From: Rhizobium sp. ICMP 5592
Lineage (GTDB): Bacteria > Pseudomonadota > Alphaproteobacteria > Rhizobiales > Rhizobiaceae
Direction of reading: 5' to 3'
Assembly (NCBI RefSeq): GCF_009498525.1
Contig: NZ_QSNT01000006.1
Span: 178,852-242,851 of the forward strand
DNA length: 64,000 nt
A program made the translations under genes and the position numbers. This document shows positions 25,831 to 34,128 of this stretch, one piece after another. Within the stretch, counting starts at the first letter, position 1. Each line of letters begins with the position of its first letter. Below the pieces are notes generated by a model that made no database searches, was not told the origin of the DNA, and worked only from the letters and a program-made list of their open reading frames with translations.

Positions 25831-28800
25831 CGCCGCCACCTTCCTGCTCGGTCTCCGCCGTCGACCATTCCGAGACGCGGGCGAGGTGATCGTAATCGCC
25901 GCCATATTCGAATTGCTGCGCCGGGATCAGCCGCGAGGAGAAGCCCTTTTCGCCGGATTGCAGCAGGGAGACGAACTTGACGAGCTGGTCCATCGACTCC
26001 TGAGCCAGATCCATAGCCGACTTTGTTTCCGTCTTGCCACCACGGCTGGAAAGCTCGTTATTGACCTGATCGACCTTGAAGCGGTCGCCGGGCCTCAGCC
26101 GCACATAAAGCAGGTTTTCCGGGACGAGCGCGTCGATATCGCGGAAGGCGCCGGCTTTCAGCGCATAGGCTTCCAGCGCCAATTGCGGATCGAGCAGCGT
26201 ACGGGCCTGCGCCGGCGAGGGATTGTAGCCGGTCTTGTAGTCGATGATATCGGCGGCTTTGCCACCCTTGAAGTCGATGCGGTCGGCGACGCCGGTCAGC
26301 CGGACGCCGATCGGCTCGATCTCAACGCCGGCCGACACTTCCGTTGCCGTTTTGCGGATCTCCGGCCGCCGCTCTGCTTCCCAGACAAGAAATGCTCGCG
26401 CGACTTCGCGGAAGCGCGGCCGCCAGACGCTGTCGATATGCACGGGCAATTGCTCGACGTCGAACAGCTCGGTGAGGATACGGTCCATAGCCAGCGATGC
26501 ATCCGGCGTGCCGGCAATATGACCCTCGCGGATAAAGCGGTCGATGATCTTGTGATAGAGCGTGCCGCGCTCGGCCGGGCCGGGGTCGCGGTTGAAGGGG
26601 TCGATCGGGTCGAGCCGCAGCACGCGCCGGGCATAGATCGCGTAAGGGTCGCGGCGAAGACGGCCAACCTCGCTGAAGGAATAGCTTTTCGGCTGCAGCT
26701 CGGCGGGCGGTCTTGGCGCCGGTCTTTGCGCCGGGGCCTGGTTCTCGCCCTGGTCGATCATCCCGGCCCAATGGCGATATTGATCGCCGCGCGCCTTCAA
26801 GTCGCTGGCAAATGCCTTGCCGCCCAGCGCGATCAGCCTTTGCAGCCAGCGCGAGGCCACGGTCGGGGTCGAGCCTTGGCGCAGGGCGCGCGAATAGATC
26901 AGGTCTCGCGTGCCGTTCGCCATTTCGAAATCGTGGGCGAGCTGGCCGATACGCCGTTCCGGCGGCTCCAGGCCGATCTCGGTCTTCATCGTGCGGGAAA
27001 TGAAGGGGTTATTGGCGGTCTGGCCCGGCCAGGAGCCTTCGTTTAGCCCGCCGAGGATCAGCGTATCGACGCTTTGCAGGCGTGCTTCGAGTGTGCCGAA
27101 GATGAACAGGCGCGGATGGCTCAAGGCGCGCGGCTTGACCGCTTGGCCGGCGCAAAGCGCTGCCATGATATCGATCCATTGCGGCCCGTCCGCTTCGAGC
27201 TGCCCGTCGGTATCGATAATTTCCTTCAGCAGGCTGGCGAGCGTATCGCCTGCCTCGCCGGACCAGAGTGCAGCCAGATTGTCGCGCTCGTCGGTGGCGA
27301 CGGCTTCCAGCGCCCGGCCTGTGCGCTCGGCCCATTCGGAGAGGGTAGGGAGGCCGTCAGGCGAATGCTGCGAAAGCGCGGATGCCAGCGGCTCGCATGC
27401 TTTGGTAACCTGCCGCGCCAGCGCGCGTGCTCGATCCACCGCTTCCGGAGGCAGGGACTTGCGCCATTGCGGCGCATGGCGGCTTTTCGCCTGCTCGGCA
27501 AGCTGCCGGTCGAGCAGCGGTTCCAGCGCGCCGATATCGACATCGGCAATGCCGCCCCTGAGCGCCAGAATTTCCAGTGCGTCGACGCCGAGCTGCAATG
27601 CATCCTGCGGAAGGCCGAAACGGGCGAGGGGATGCTTGAGCAGCGAAACGATGGCGACGGGATCGCCAGGGCGAAGCGTCGCTTCCAGCAGCAATTGCAG
27701 GAGTGCACCCTGTGGGGTGGCGGTCAGCGGCGTGCCGGCGGAATCGTCGGCGGTGATGCCGAAGCGCGCCAGTTCCGCCGTCACCCGCCGCGCCAGATTG
27801 CGGTCCGGCGTGATCAGCGCCGCCTGGCTTTCGCCGCCATCCCGTCCCGGCTTTTCCAGTGCCAGCCGCAAGGCGATGGCGATCGCGGTTGCCTCCTCGC
27901 GCTCGTTCGCCGCCTCGATCAGAGCCACATTGGCAAAGGCGTTGCCGATCGCATTGGGAGCAAGTGTTTGCTGCCACGCTCCCCAGCCGCTCGTCGCTTT
28001 CGCGGGTGCCAGGGCGCGCGAGAGGACCTCGGCGCGCATCTGCATGTCCCCGGTCGTCTTGGCAACAGTTTCGACATCATTCCGGGGCGTGTGCAGCCGC
28101 TTCAAGAGCAGCGACAGGCCATATTGCGGATGGCTGCGGGTGGTCGGATCGACCCTTTCGCCGATGCCGGTTTCCGGCGCCACCATCTGCCAGTCCTCTT
28201 CCGGCATCGACAGATCGAGCCCCGGCAGGACGATGACCCCTTGCGGCAGCGAGGCGACGGCGGCGATTAGCTCGGCCGTTGCCGGCACGGAACCGGTCGA
28301 GCCGGCGATGATGATTGGGCCGGCATGCTGCATGGTGGCGATCCGCTGTGCCTCGGCGCGGAGAATGGCGTTGCGGTGCCGGGCGGGCGAGGACTTGCCG
28401 AGTTCCTCCAGCCGCGCCGGCCAGAAGGCACTGGCGATCTGCAGGAATTCGGCGGTCAGCTGCCACCAGAGCGCATGATCCTCGGCGCTGAGATCGGCAA
28501 GCGCTGCCCAGTCGCGATCCTCGGTTTCGATGGAATCGATCAGTTCGGCAAGGTTGCGGGCGAGCCAGATGGCATCAGCCGGGCTTGCGGGCGCGACCAG
28601 CGGCGAATCCGAATGGATGTCGCGAACGATCTGCGGCAGCTTGTTGCGCCAGGCAAGGATAAGACGCGCCAGCTCCAGCAGTCGTGCCGTATTGGCAAGT
28701 GGCTGCGCCAGATCGACGGTTGCTGGCAGTGTCTCCTCGAAATAGCCGCTGTCGTCATCGGTTTCGCCGAGCGGACGGATCACCGGCAGGATGGCGGAAC

Positions 28801-29014
28801 GGCCGCCGAGCAGGTCGACGAATTCCGAGCGCAGCACGCGCGCCGCGCGCCGGGTCGGCAGGAAGATCGTGACCTTGGCGAGCGACAGCGGATCGCTGGG
28901 ATCATGACGGAAATGCTCGGTCAGCCGGCCGTCGCAAAGCGCGCTCGCAAGGGTCTTCAGGAAAGGCAGGCCCGCCGGGATCGTCAGGATGCGTTGCCGG
29001 TGCCCGCCCGTCAT
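25823..29014 (-). CDS. addB: Double-strand break repair protein AddB (alphaproteobacterial type)
   Basis: The second subunit of the AddAB helicase-nuclease. The 1063-residue protein has a catalytically altered helicase-like body, and the C-terminal RecB-type nuclease shows AERGTLYHKIIDRF and ADIIDYKTGYNPSP. No Walker A motif is visible at the N-terminus (IPAGLPFLKTLASAL stands there), and the nuclease region lacks cysteines for the iron-sulfur cluster seen in Bacillus AddB. The ATG at 29014 lies four bases after the stop of the upstream nucleotidyltransferase gene. It overlaps addA at its end, so addB and addA are co-translated. Confidence 0.93.
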   Translation of the reverse strand: MTGGHRQRILTIPAGLPFLKTLASALCDGRLTEHFRHDPSDPLSLAKVTIFLPTRRAARVLRSEFVDLLGGRSAILPVIRPLGETDDDSGYFEETLPATVDLAQPLANTARLLELARLILAWRNKLPQIVRDIHSDSPLVAPASPADAIWLARNLAELIDSIETEDRDWAALADLSAEDHALWWQLTAEFLQIASAFWPARLEELGKSSPARHRNAILRAEAQRIATMQHAGPIIIAGSTGSVPATAELIAAVASLPQGVIVLPGLDLSMPEEDWQMVAPETGIGERVDPTTRSHPQYGLSLLLKRLHTPRNDVETVAKTTGDMQMRAEVLSRALAPAKATSGWGAWQQTLAPNAIGNAFANVALIEAANEREEATAIAIALRLALEKPGRDGGESQAALITPDRNLARRVTAELARFGITADDSAGTPLTATPQGALLQLLLEATLRPGDPVAIVSLLKHPLARFGLPQDALQLGVDALEILALRGGIADVDIGALEPLLDRQLAEQAKSRHAPQWRKSLPPEAVDRARALARQVTKACEPLASALSQHSPDGLPTLSEWAERTGRALEAVATDERDNLAALWSGEAGDTLASLLKEIIDTDGQLEADGPQWIDIMAALCAGQAVKPRALSHPRLFIFGTLEARLQSVDTLILGGLNEGSWPGQTANNPFISRTMKTEIGLEPPERRIGQLAHDFEMANGTRDLIYSRALRQGSTPTVASRWLQRLIALGGKAFASDLKARGDQYRHWAGMIDQGENQAPAQRPAPRPPAELQPKSYSFSEVGRLRRDPYAIYARRVLRLDPIDPFNRDPGPAERGTLYHKIIDRFIREGHIAGTPDASLAMDRILTELFDVEQLPVHIDSVWRPRFREVARAFLVWEAERRPEIRKTATEVSAGVEIEPIGVRLTGVADRIDFKGGKAADIIDYKTGYNPSPAQARTLLDPQLALEAYALKAGAFRDIDALVPENLLYVRLRPGDRFKVDQVNNELSSRGGKTETKSAMDLAQESMDQLVKFVSLLQSGEKGFSSRLIPAQQFEYGGDYDHLARVSEWSTAETEQEGGGDE

Positions 29015-29018
29015 CGTC

Positions 29019-29750
29019 TCACGCAAACGCCCGGAACGTCCGGATCGTCTCCTCCGCCTCGCCGACCGCTTCCGGCGTGCCGACCGTCAGCCAATGCCCG
29101 TCGAGCATGGTGCCGTAAAGCCGGCCACGGGCGATCGCCTTGTCGTAATAGGTATTGATGTTGAAGGCATCGGATGGCGCGTCGTCGAGGAAGGATGGGG
29201 TCATGACCAGCGTACCCGCATAGACGACGCCGTTGCCGGCGGCATCGCTGTAGCGCGAGAGACGGCCGTCTGCGGCCATGCTGAAATCGTTCTTGCCGTT
29301 ATGGCCCGTCGTCTTTTCCAGCGTTACGCAAAGCATCGCGATATCCATGCGCTGCGGATCAAAGAATCCAGCTAAACGCTGCAGGTTTGTAGGCGCACCC
29401 TCGGTCTCTCCGATCCAGAAGAGATCGGCATTCATGACGAAAACCGGATCGCGGTCGAGAAGCTTCAGACCCTTGGCCAATCCGCCGCCATTGTTCATCA
29501 GCGCGTCACGCTCGTCCGAAATCAGGATTTCGAGCTTGCGGTAGTTGCGCAGATGCGCCTCCATCTGGTCGGCATGGTGATGGACGTTGACGGCCACCTG
29601 CTCGACGCCGGCCTCTGCCAGCATGTCCAGTACGTAATCGATCATCGGCTTGCCGGCGATTTTCACCAGCGGTTTCGGGATGGTATCGGTGATCGGGCGC
29701 ATGCGGGTTCCGAGCCCCGCGGCCACGACCATGGCTTGTCTGATGGTCAT
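29019..29750 (-). CDS. murU: MurU-like sugar-1-phosphate nucleotidyltransferase
   Basis: A 243-residue nucleotidyltransferase of the GT-A type. The N-terminus VVAAGLGTRMRPITDTIPKPLVKIAGKP carries the nucleotide loop and the conserved lysine, and FVMNADLFW is the metal-binding aspartate region. In Pseudomonas, MurU makes UDP-MurNAc from MurNAc-1-phosphate. The identification as MurU rests on similarity of pattern and on the adjacent AmgK-like gene, because mannose-1-phosphate guanylyltransferases look alike. It lies 76 bases after tsaE-amgK and four bases ahead of addB. Confidence 0.75.
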   Translation of the reverse strand: MTIRQAMVVAAGLGTRMRPITDTIPKPLVKIAGKPMIDYVLDMLAEAGVEQVAVNVHHHADQMEAHLRNYRKLEILISDERDALMNNGGGLAKGLKLLDRDPVFVMNADLFWIGETEGAPTNLQRLAGFFDPQRMDIAMLCVTLEKTTGHNGKNDFSMAADGRLSRYSDAAGNGVVYAGTLVMTPSFLDDAPSDAFNINTYYDKAIARGRLYGTMLDGHWLTVGTPEAVGEAEETIRTFRAFA

Positions 29751-29790
29751 TTCGTCTCGAACTCGTGATTCGTCTGCTGTCTTCCCTTAG

Positions 29791-29831
29791 CATAACGCCG
29801 GAAAACCGTCGCCCGGTCTCGGGGCGTTATG
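29791..29831. other. Inverted repeat at the tsaE-amgK 3' end
   Basis: A perfect nine-base inverted repeat, CATAACGCC at 29791-29799 and GGCGTTATG at 29823-29831, overlaps the stop codon of the tsaE-amgK fusion. The 23-base loop contains a second small stem. No T run follows on the minus strand, so it is not a classical terminator. It could be an RNA processing or attenuation structure, or chance. Confidence 0.4.
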
Positions 29832-31338
29832 CCTTGCCTATTCCGGCCTTCGCGCACCAGTCGCGCAAGGGGGCGAGCGCTTCGTGCTCGAAAGCGATCG
29901 CGAGATAGGCGAGCGTGCGCGGCATGTGCTTCAGATAGCCGGGTTTGCCGTCGCGCTGCAATAGCCGTACCCAGAGGCCGGCGAGCTTGCAATTGCGCTG
30001 CGCCGACATAATCGCCCAGCTCTTCAGGAACCTGGCCTCATCGAAATTGCCCTGCGCACACCGGAGCGACAGATAATCGTCCATCAGCCGGTCGTGCAAA
30101 GGCCGTTCGATGGTGACGCGCGCATCCTGGACGATCGAGGCGAGGTCGTAGGCCGTCGGTCCGATTATCGCGTCCTGGAAATCGATGAGGCCGACGCGCC
30201 GGATGCCTTTTTCCTTCGCCTGCCAGATGAGATTGGGCGAGTGATAATCGCGCAGCAGCAGGCTCTTTTCAGCGCCGTCCAGCTGATCGATCAGGCTGTC
30301 CCAGATTGCCAGATAGTCGGCGCGTTCTTCATCGGTGGCGGGCGTGCCGCGTTTCCAGGGCAGATGCCAGTCGAGGAGCAACCGCGCTTCCATCTTCATC
30401 GCCGTCCGGTCGAAATCGGGGACGTGATGGATATGGTCCGGCGGGACGGGAATATCCCTGGGGATGGCCAGGCCGTGCAGATGGGCGAGGCAGGCAACGC
30501 TCGCCCGATAGCGCTCGGCAATCGGCCTGCCCTCATCGTCGAGCACGCCGTCGGTGCCGAGATCTTCGATCAGCAGGATGCCCTTGTTGTAATCGACCGC
30601 AAAGATCTCCGGCGCGGCAAAGCCGTTTTTACGCAGCTCATTGGCGATGGCAACGAAGGGGTAGGCGTCTTCGGCAAGATGCGCGACCTTGGGATAGGGC
30701 TTGCCGTCGAGCACCGCCGGCCCCTCCGGCAGGCGCGGCCAATCCATCAGGATCACGCGTTTGCCGCCGCCCTGCGGATAGATCGATTCATAGGCGCGCA
30801 GCGACGCATCACCCGTCAGGAACCGGCGCTCGGCTTTCGCATAGCCGTTGGCATCGAGAAAGGCGCGGATCGCCAGGACGCGCTGGATGCGGGCGAATTG
30901 CTTGGCAGGCGCCGTAATCGTCGCCCGGCGTCCCTCGCCCTCGTGCTCCAGCTTGAGGTCGATGCGCTCTTTCGGCAGCTCGCTTTCGGCCATCTCAGGC
31001 CATTCCACTAGGCAGATGCCGGTTTGAAGCGCTTCGTCGAAGCCGAGTTCGGCGAGTTCGCTCGGATCGCCCAAACGATAGAGATCGAAATGCGAGACCG
31101 GGATGCGCAGCTCGTAGGATTGCACCAGCGTGAAGGTCGGGCTCGGCACGTCGAGTTCGGTGTCGTCGGCCATGGCGCGCAGGAGTGCGCGGGCAAGCGA
31201 CGATTTTCCGGCGCCGAGATCGCCCGACAGCGCCACGCAGTCACCGACCCTCAACGCCAGCGCCAGATCCTCGCCGAGCCGGGTGGTCGCCGCGTCGTCT
31301 GCCAGGAAAAGGGAGATGCTGGTGTTTGCTGCTGTCAT
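29827..31338 (-). CDS. TsaE ATPase fused to AmgK-like sugar kinase
   Basis: A two-domain protein of 503 residues. Residues about 1-150 are TsaE, the P-loop ATPase needed for the tRNA t6A modification (Walker A GDLGAGKS at 39-46, PSPTFTLVQSYE, FDLYRLGDPSELAELGF). Residues about 155-503 are a phosphotransferase of the aminoglycoside-kinase fold, with catalytic LRDYHSPN (Asp364) and IDFQDA (Asp386), as in AmgK, the anomeric MurNAc/GlcNAc kinase of Pseudomonas. The ATG overlaps the divL stop by 4 bases (31335-31338) and a MurU-like gene follows, so the kinase is probably in cell-wall sugar recycling. The kinase substrate is inferred from context. Confidence 0.85.
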   Translation of the reverse strand: MTAANTSISLFLADDAATTRLGEDLALALRVGDCVALSGDLGAGKSSLARALLRAMADDTELDVPSPTFTLVQSYELRIPVSHFDLYRLGDPSELAELGFDEALQTGICLVEWPEMAESELPKERIDLKLEHEGEGRRATITAPAKQFARIQRVLAIRAFLDANGYAKAERRFLTGDASLRAYESIYPQGGGKRVILMDWPRLPEGPAVLDGKPYPKVAHLAEDAYPFVAIANELRKNGFAAPEIFAVDYNKGILLIEDLGTDGVLDDEGRPIAERYRASVACLAHLHGLAIPRDIPVPPDHIHHVPDFDRTAMKMEARLLLDWHLPWKRGTPATDEERADYLAIWDSLIDQLDGAEKSLLLRDYHSPNLIWQAKEKGIRRVGLIDFQDAIIGPTAYDLASIVQDARVTIERPLHDRLMDDYLSLRCAQGNFDEARFLKSWAIMSAQRNCKLAGLWVRLLQRDGKPGYLKHMPRTLAYLAIAFEHEALAPLRDWCAKAGIGKA

Positions 31339-33923
31339 TCTGCTGCGACGGAGTGCGGCGATTCGGCGGAAGGGATCCGGCAGTTGACCGTGGTTCCCTT
31401 GCCCGGCTGGCTTTCGATCGAGACCTGGCCGTCGTGCAGGCTGACGAAGCTTTCGACGATGGAGAGGCCGAGGCCCGCGCCGCTGCGCTTGCCGCCCTTG
31501 CCGCTCGAGGCAAAGCGGTTGAACACCGTACGCATGATCTCTTCTGGAATCCCCGGACCCTTGTCGGCGACCGAGAAGACGAAATCCGTGCCGTCGCGCC
31601 CGCAGGTGAGCGCGATGGTGGAGCCCTCGGGTGCGAAATTGGCGGCATTGGTCAGGAGCTTGAGCAGGATCTGCTTCAGGCGCTGCTGATCGGCGACGAC
31701 GGAGCCGAGATGGGCGGGCACGGTGATTTCCAGCGTCACGCCGCTTTCCTGCAGCCGGTCGGCGATCTGCATAGACACTTCATCGAGAAGGTCATCGAGC
31801 GCGATCTCGGAATAGTTCAGCCGCATGATGCCGGCATCGACGGTCGCCAGATCGAGAATATCGTTGACCAGCGTCAGGAGGACCGAGGACGAGGTGGAGA
31901 TATGGTCGATATATTCCGCCTGCCGGTCGTTCAGCGAACCGATGCCGGGCGTCTTCAGGAGATCGGTAAAGCCGATGATGTTGGTCAGCGGCGAGCGCAG
32001 CTCATAGGAGACATGCTGGACGAAGTCGTTCTTCAGTTCGTCGGCCTTCAGCAGCGCTTCGTTCTTTTCGGTCAGAGCCCGTTCGGCCCGTACGCTGTCG
32101 GTCTTGTTGACGAAGGTCAGCATGGTCTGCGCGTTCGGCAGCGGAATGACGGCATAGTCGAGGACAAGGTTGGAATAGAGCTCCAGTGTGCCCTGCGACG
32201 ACGGCCGTTCGTCGTCGAAACTGGTGATCTGCTCGGCAAAGCGCTTCCAGCCATCGGGCCGGTCATAGGACGGCGTGCAGGCTTCGGCCAGCGCCTGAAT
32301 ATGCGTGCCGGGCTTTGCCTGGATTTCGGTGATGTTCCAGAGAATGCGGAACGCCGGGTTGGAGAGGCGAATGCGGCCATCGGGACCGAAGACGGCAACA
32401 CCTTCTGAAAGGTGGTCGATGGTCTCGCCTTGCACCTTGACCAGCGTGTTGTAGCGCGTTTCGAGATCGACCTGTTCGGTCAGGTTCTCGAACACCCAGG
32501 TGGCGCCGCCCTGCGGATGCGCCGTCGCGAAGACGCGCAGAATCTGGCCATTTGGCAGGTGCCAGAGGTCGGATTGCGTGTCGAGGGCGCGGTAGACGGA
32601 GAGAACGCCGTCTTTCCAGGTTTTCCAGTTCAGCTGCTCCGGCAGCTTCTTGGCGCTGCGCAGACGGTCGAGCAGTTCGCTATTATCCGGCTTCTTCTCG
32701 AGGAAGGCGATATCCAGTTCCCAGAGCTGGACGAAGGCCTGATTGTAGAATTGCAGCCGCCGGTCGCCATCGAAGATCGCAACCGGTGTCGCCAAGTGAT
32801 CGAGCGTTTCGGCGTGGCTCTTCAGCGTGCGCTCCAGCTCGGCGCGCACCGTCTCCGTCTCGGAAATGTCGATGGCCATGCCGGCCGAACCGTTCGGCAG
32901 CTTGACGTCGATGACGTCGAAGAAGGTGCGATTGCCGTGAACGACGGTGGAAATCTTGTCGTGGAAGGGGGATTCCGGCGTCGCGGAGGCGCGAATGCGT
33001 TCGCGGGCGACGGTGGTCAGGAATTCGCGGCCTTCGCGAAGGGCCTCGTCCGGCGACACGGCCTCGACCGCTTCGCCATAGGCATGGTTGACCCAGGTGA
33101 GCTGGCCGTCAGCATCGCGTTGCCAGACGGGCAGGTCGATGGCGTCGAGCAGGTTCTGGAAGGCGGAGATCGAGGTCATCAGCCGCTCGCGCTCGATCTT
33201 CAGCTCGGCCAGTTCGGCGCGCAGATTGTTGAGCGCGATGAAGCGGACGAAAGCGCGGCCGCCGGAGATGCGGCCCTGCGCTTCCAGGATTTCGTCGCGG
33301 TTGGTTTCGACCACCATGTCGAAGCTCTGGCCGCTGCCGCGCAGCTTGTCGATTGCCTTTTCGAGCTCGCCGGCCGACCAGGATTTCAGCCAGCGGCCGA
33401 AAGCGAGAAACTCGTTGTCCTGCGGTGCGCCGGTCTCAACGGGAAGTTGGCCCAGCAGCTCCGGCCGTGCGTTCTGGCCGTCCCAGATGATGATGCGGCG
33501 GTTTTTGTCGGCGATCAGAGCCTGATATTGCGAGATCCGCTGGTTGGCATCGGAAAGGGCCGTGCGGATTTCGCGGCTCTCGCTTTCCAGATTGCCGCGC
33601 TGACGGACCATCCAGACGGTCGACAGCAGCGCCGCCGAAATCACGCCGATGATGACGGAGAAGACTGCCATTTCGGAGGAGGTGAAGAGACGGACCACCG
33701 CCGGCGCAGCTGTGCTGGTCTGTGCCAGAACAGGACCCGCGAGGCTGGTCGCAATGCCACCGAAAATGCTGAGGCGCAGCAGGCGCGCCAACGAGGCCAA
33801 TGGGCGCATATCCTCGCGCCGCTTCATCCAGGGTAAAAGCATATATGCGCCGCCCTGCCGTCGCCGTGCGGATGCCTTTTCGGGCATCGCCGACTCAAGC
33901 AGGTTGTCTTTCGCTTCAGACAT
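31335..33923 (-). CDS. divL: DivL-type sensor pseudo-kinase (Tyr in place of phospho-His)
   Basis: An 862-residue membrane protein with a signal-like N-terminus (about 50-68), a transmembrane segment (about 84-105), three PAS-like regions (about 250-360, 370-490, 495-615) and a C-terminal histidine-kinase core. The H-box reads VSYELRSPLTNI, so Tyr640 stands where the phospho-histidine should be, the hallmark of DivL, which in Caulobacter acts with DivK to control CckA and the cell cycle. The ATP-binding part (LLKLLTNAANFAPEGS, DKGPGIPEEI, GAGLGLSIV) looks intact. The tsaE fusion gene starts inside its stop codon. An in-frame start within the first 40 residues remains possible. Confidence 0.9.
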   Translation of the reverse strand: MSEAKDNLLESAMPEKASARRRQGGAYMLLPWMKRREDMRPLASLARLLRLSIFGGIATSLAGPVLAQTSTAAPAVVRLFTSSEMAVFSVIIGVISAALLSTVWMVRQRGNLESESREIRTALSDANQRISQYQALIADKNRRIIIWDGQNARPELLGQLPVETGAPQDNEFLAFGRWLKSWSAGELEKAIDKLRGSGQSFDMVVETNRDEILEAQGRISGGRAFVRFIALNNLRAELAELKIERERLMTSISAFQNLLDAIDLPVWQRDADGQLTWVNHAYGEAVEAVSPDEALREGREFLTTVARERIRASATPESPFHDKISTVVHGNRTFFDVIDVKLPNGSAGMAIDISETETVRAELERTLKSHAETLDHLATPVAIFDGDRRLQFYNQAFVQLWELDIAFLEKKPDNSELLDRLRSAKKLPEQLNWKTWKDGVLSVYRALDTQSDLWHLPNGQILRVFATAHPQGGATWVFENLTEQVDLETRYNTLVKVQGETIDHLSEGVAVFGPDGRIRLSNPAFRILWNITEIQAKPGTHIQALAEACTPSYDRPDGWKRFAEQITSFDDERPSSQGTLELYSNLVLDYAVIPLPNAQTMLTFVNKTDSVRAERALTEKNEALLKADELKNDFVQHVSYELRSPLTNIIGFTDLLKTPGIGSLNDRQAEYIDHISTSSSVLLTLVNDILDLATVDAGIMRLNYSEIALDDLLDEVSMQIADRLQESGVTLEITVPAHLGSVVADQQRLKQILLKLLTNAANFAPEGSTIALTCGRDGTDFVFSVADKGPGIPEEIMRTVFNRFASSGKGGKRSGAGLGLSIVESFVSLHDGQVSIESQPGKGTTVNCRIPSAESPHSVAAE

Positions 33924-34063
33924 AAGCGGTCTGTCTCCGTCCTATAATGTGCCGCATCTCGACAAGACATCCCATTTTCATGGCTCCGAGAAAGCCCCGG
34001 TTCGTCACGAATCAAGTCTAAAAACAATACTGCCTAAGGGAATCGCCGGGAAGGGAGCCGGCC

Positions 34064-34098
34064 AAAAAATAAGCCCCGGCATTTGTCAATGCCGGGGC
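34064..34098 (-). terminator. Intrinsic terminator after ahcY
   Basis: An 11-base-pair stem (34073-34083 with 34088-34098) with a four-base loop. On the minus strand it is followed by TTATTTTTT (complement of 34064-34072). It lies 30 bases beyond the ahcY stop codon. Confidence 0.88.
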
Positions 34099-34128
34099 CA
34101 CAAGATGTTGTGGATATAGATCGTTAGA

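Noticed and set aside
22264..29026. Long plus-strand open frames over addA/addB (for example 23884-25560 and 26910-28478)
   Set aside because: These are antisense shadows of GC-rich genes. They have no ribosome site, no family-like motifs, and the codon pattern belongs to the minus strand.
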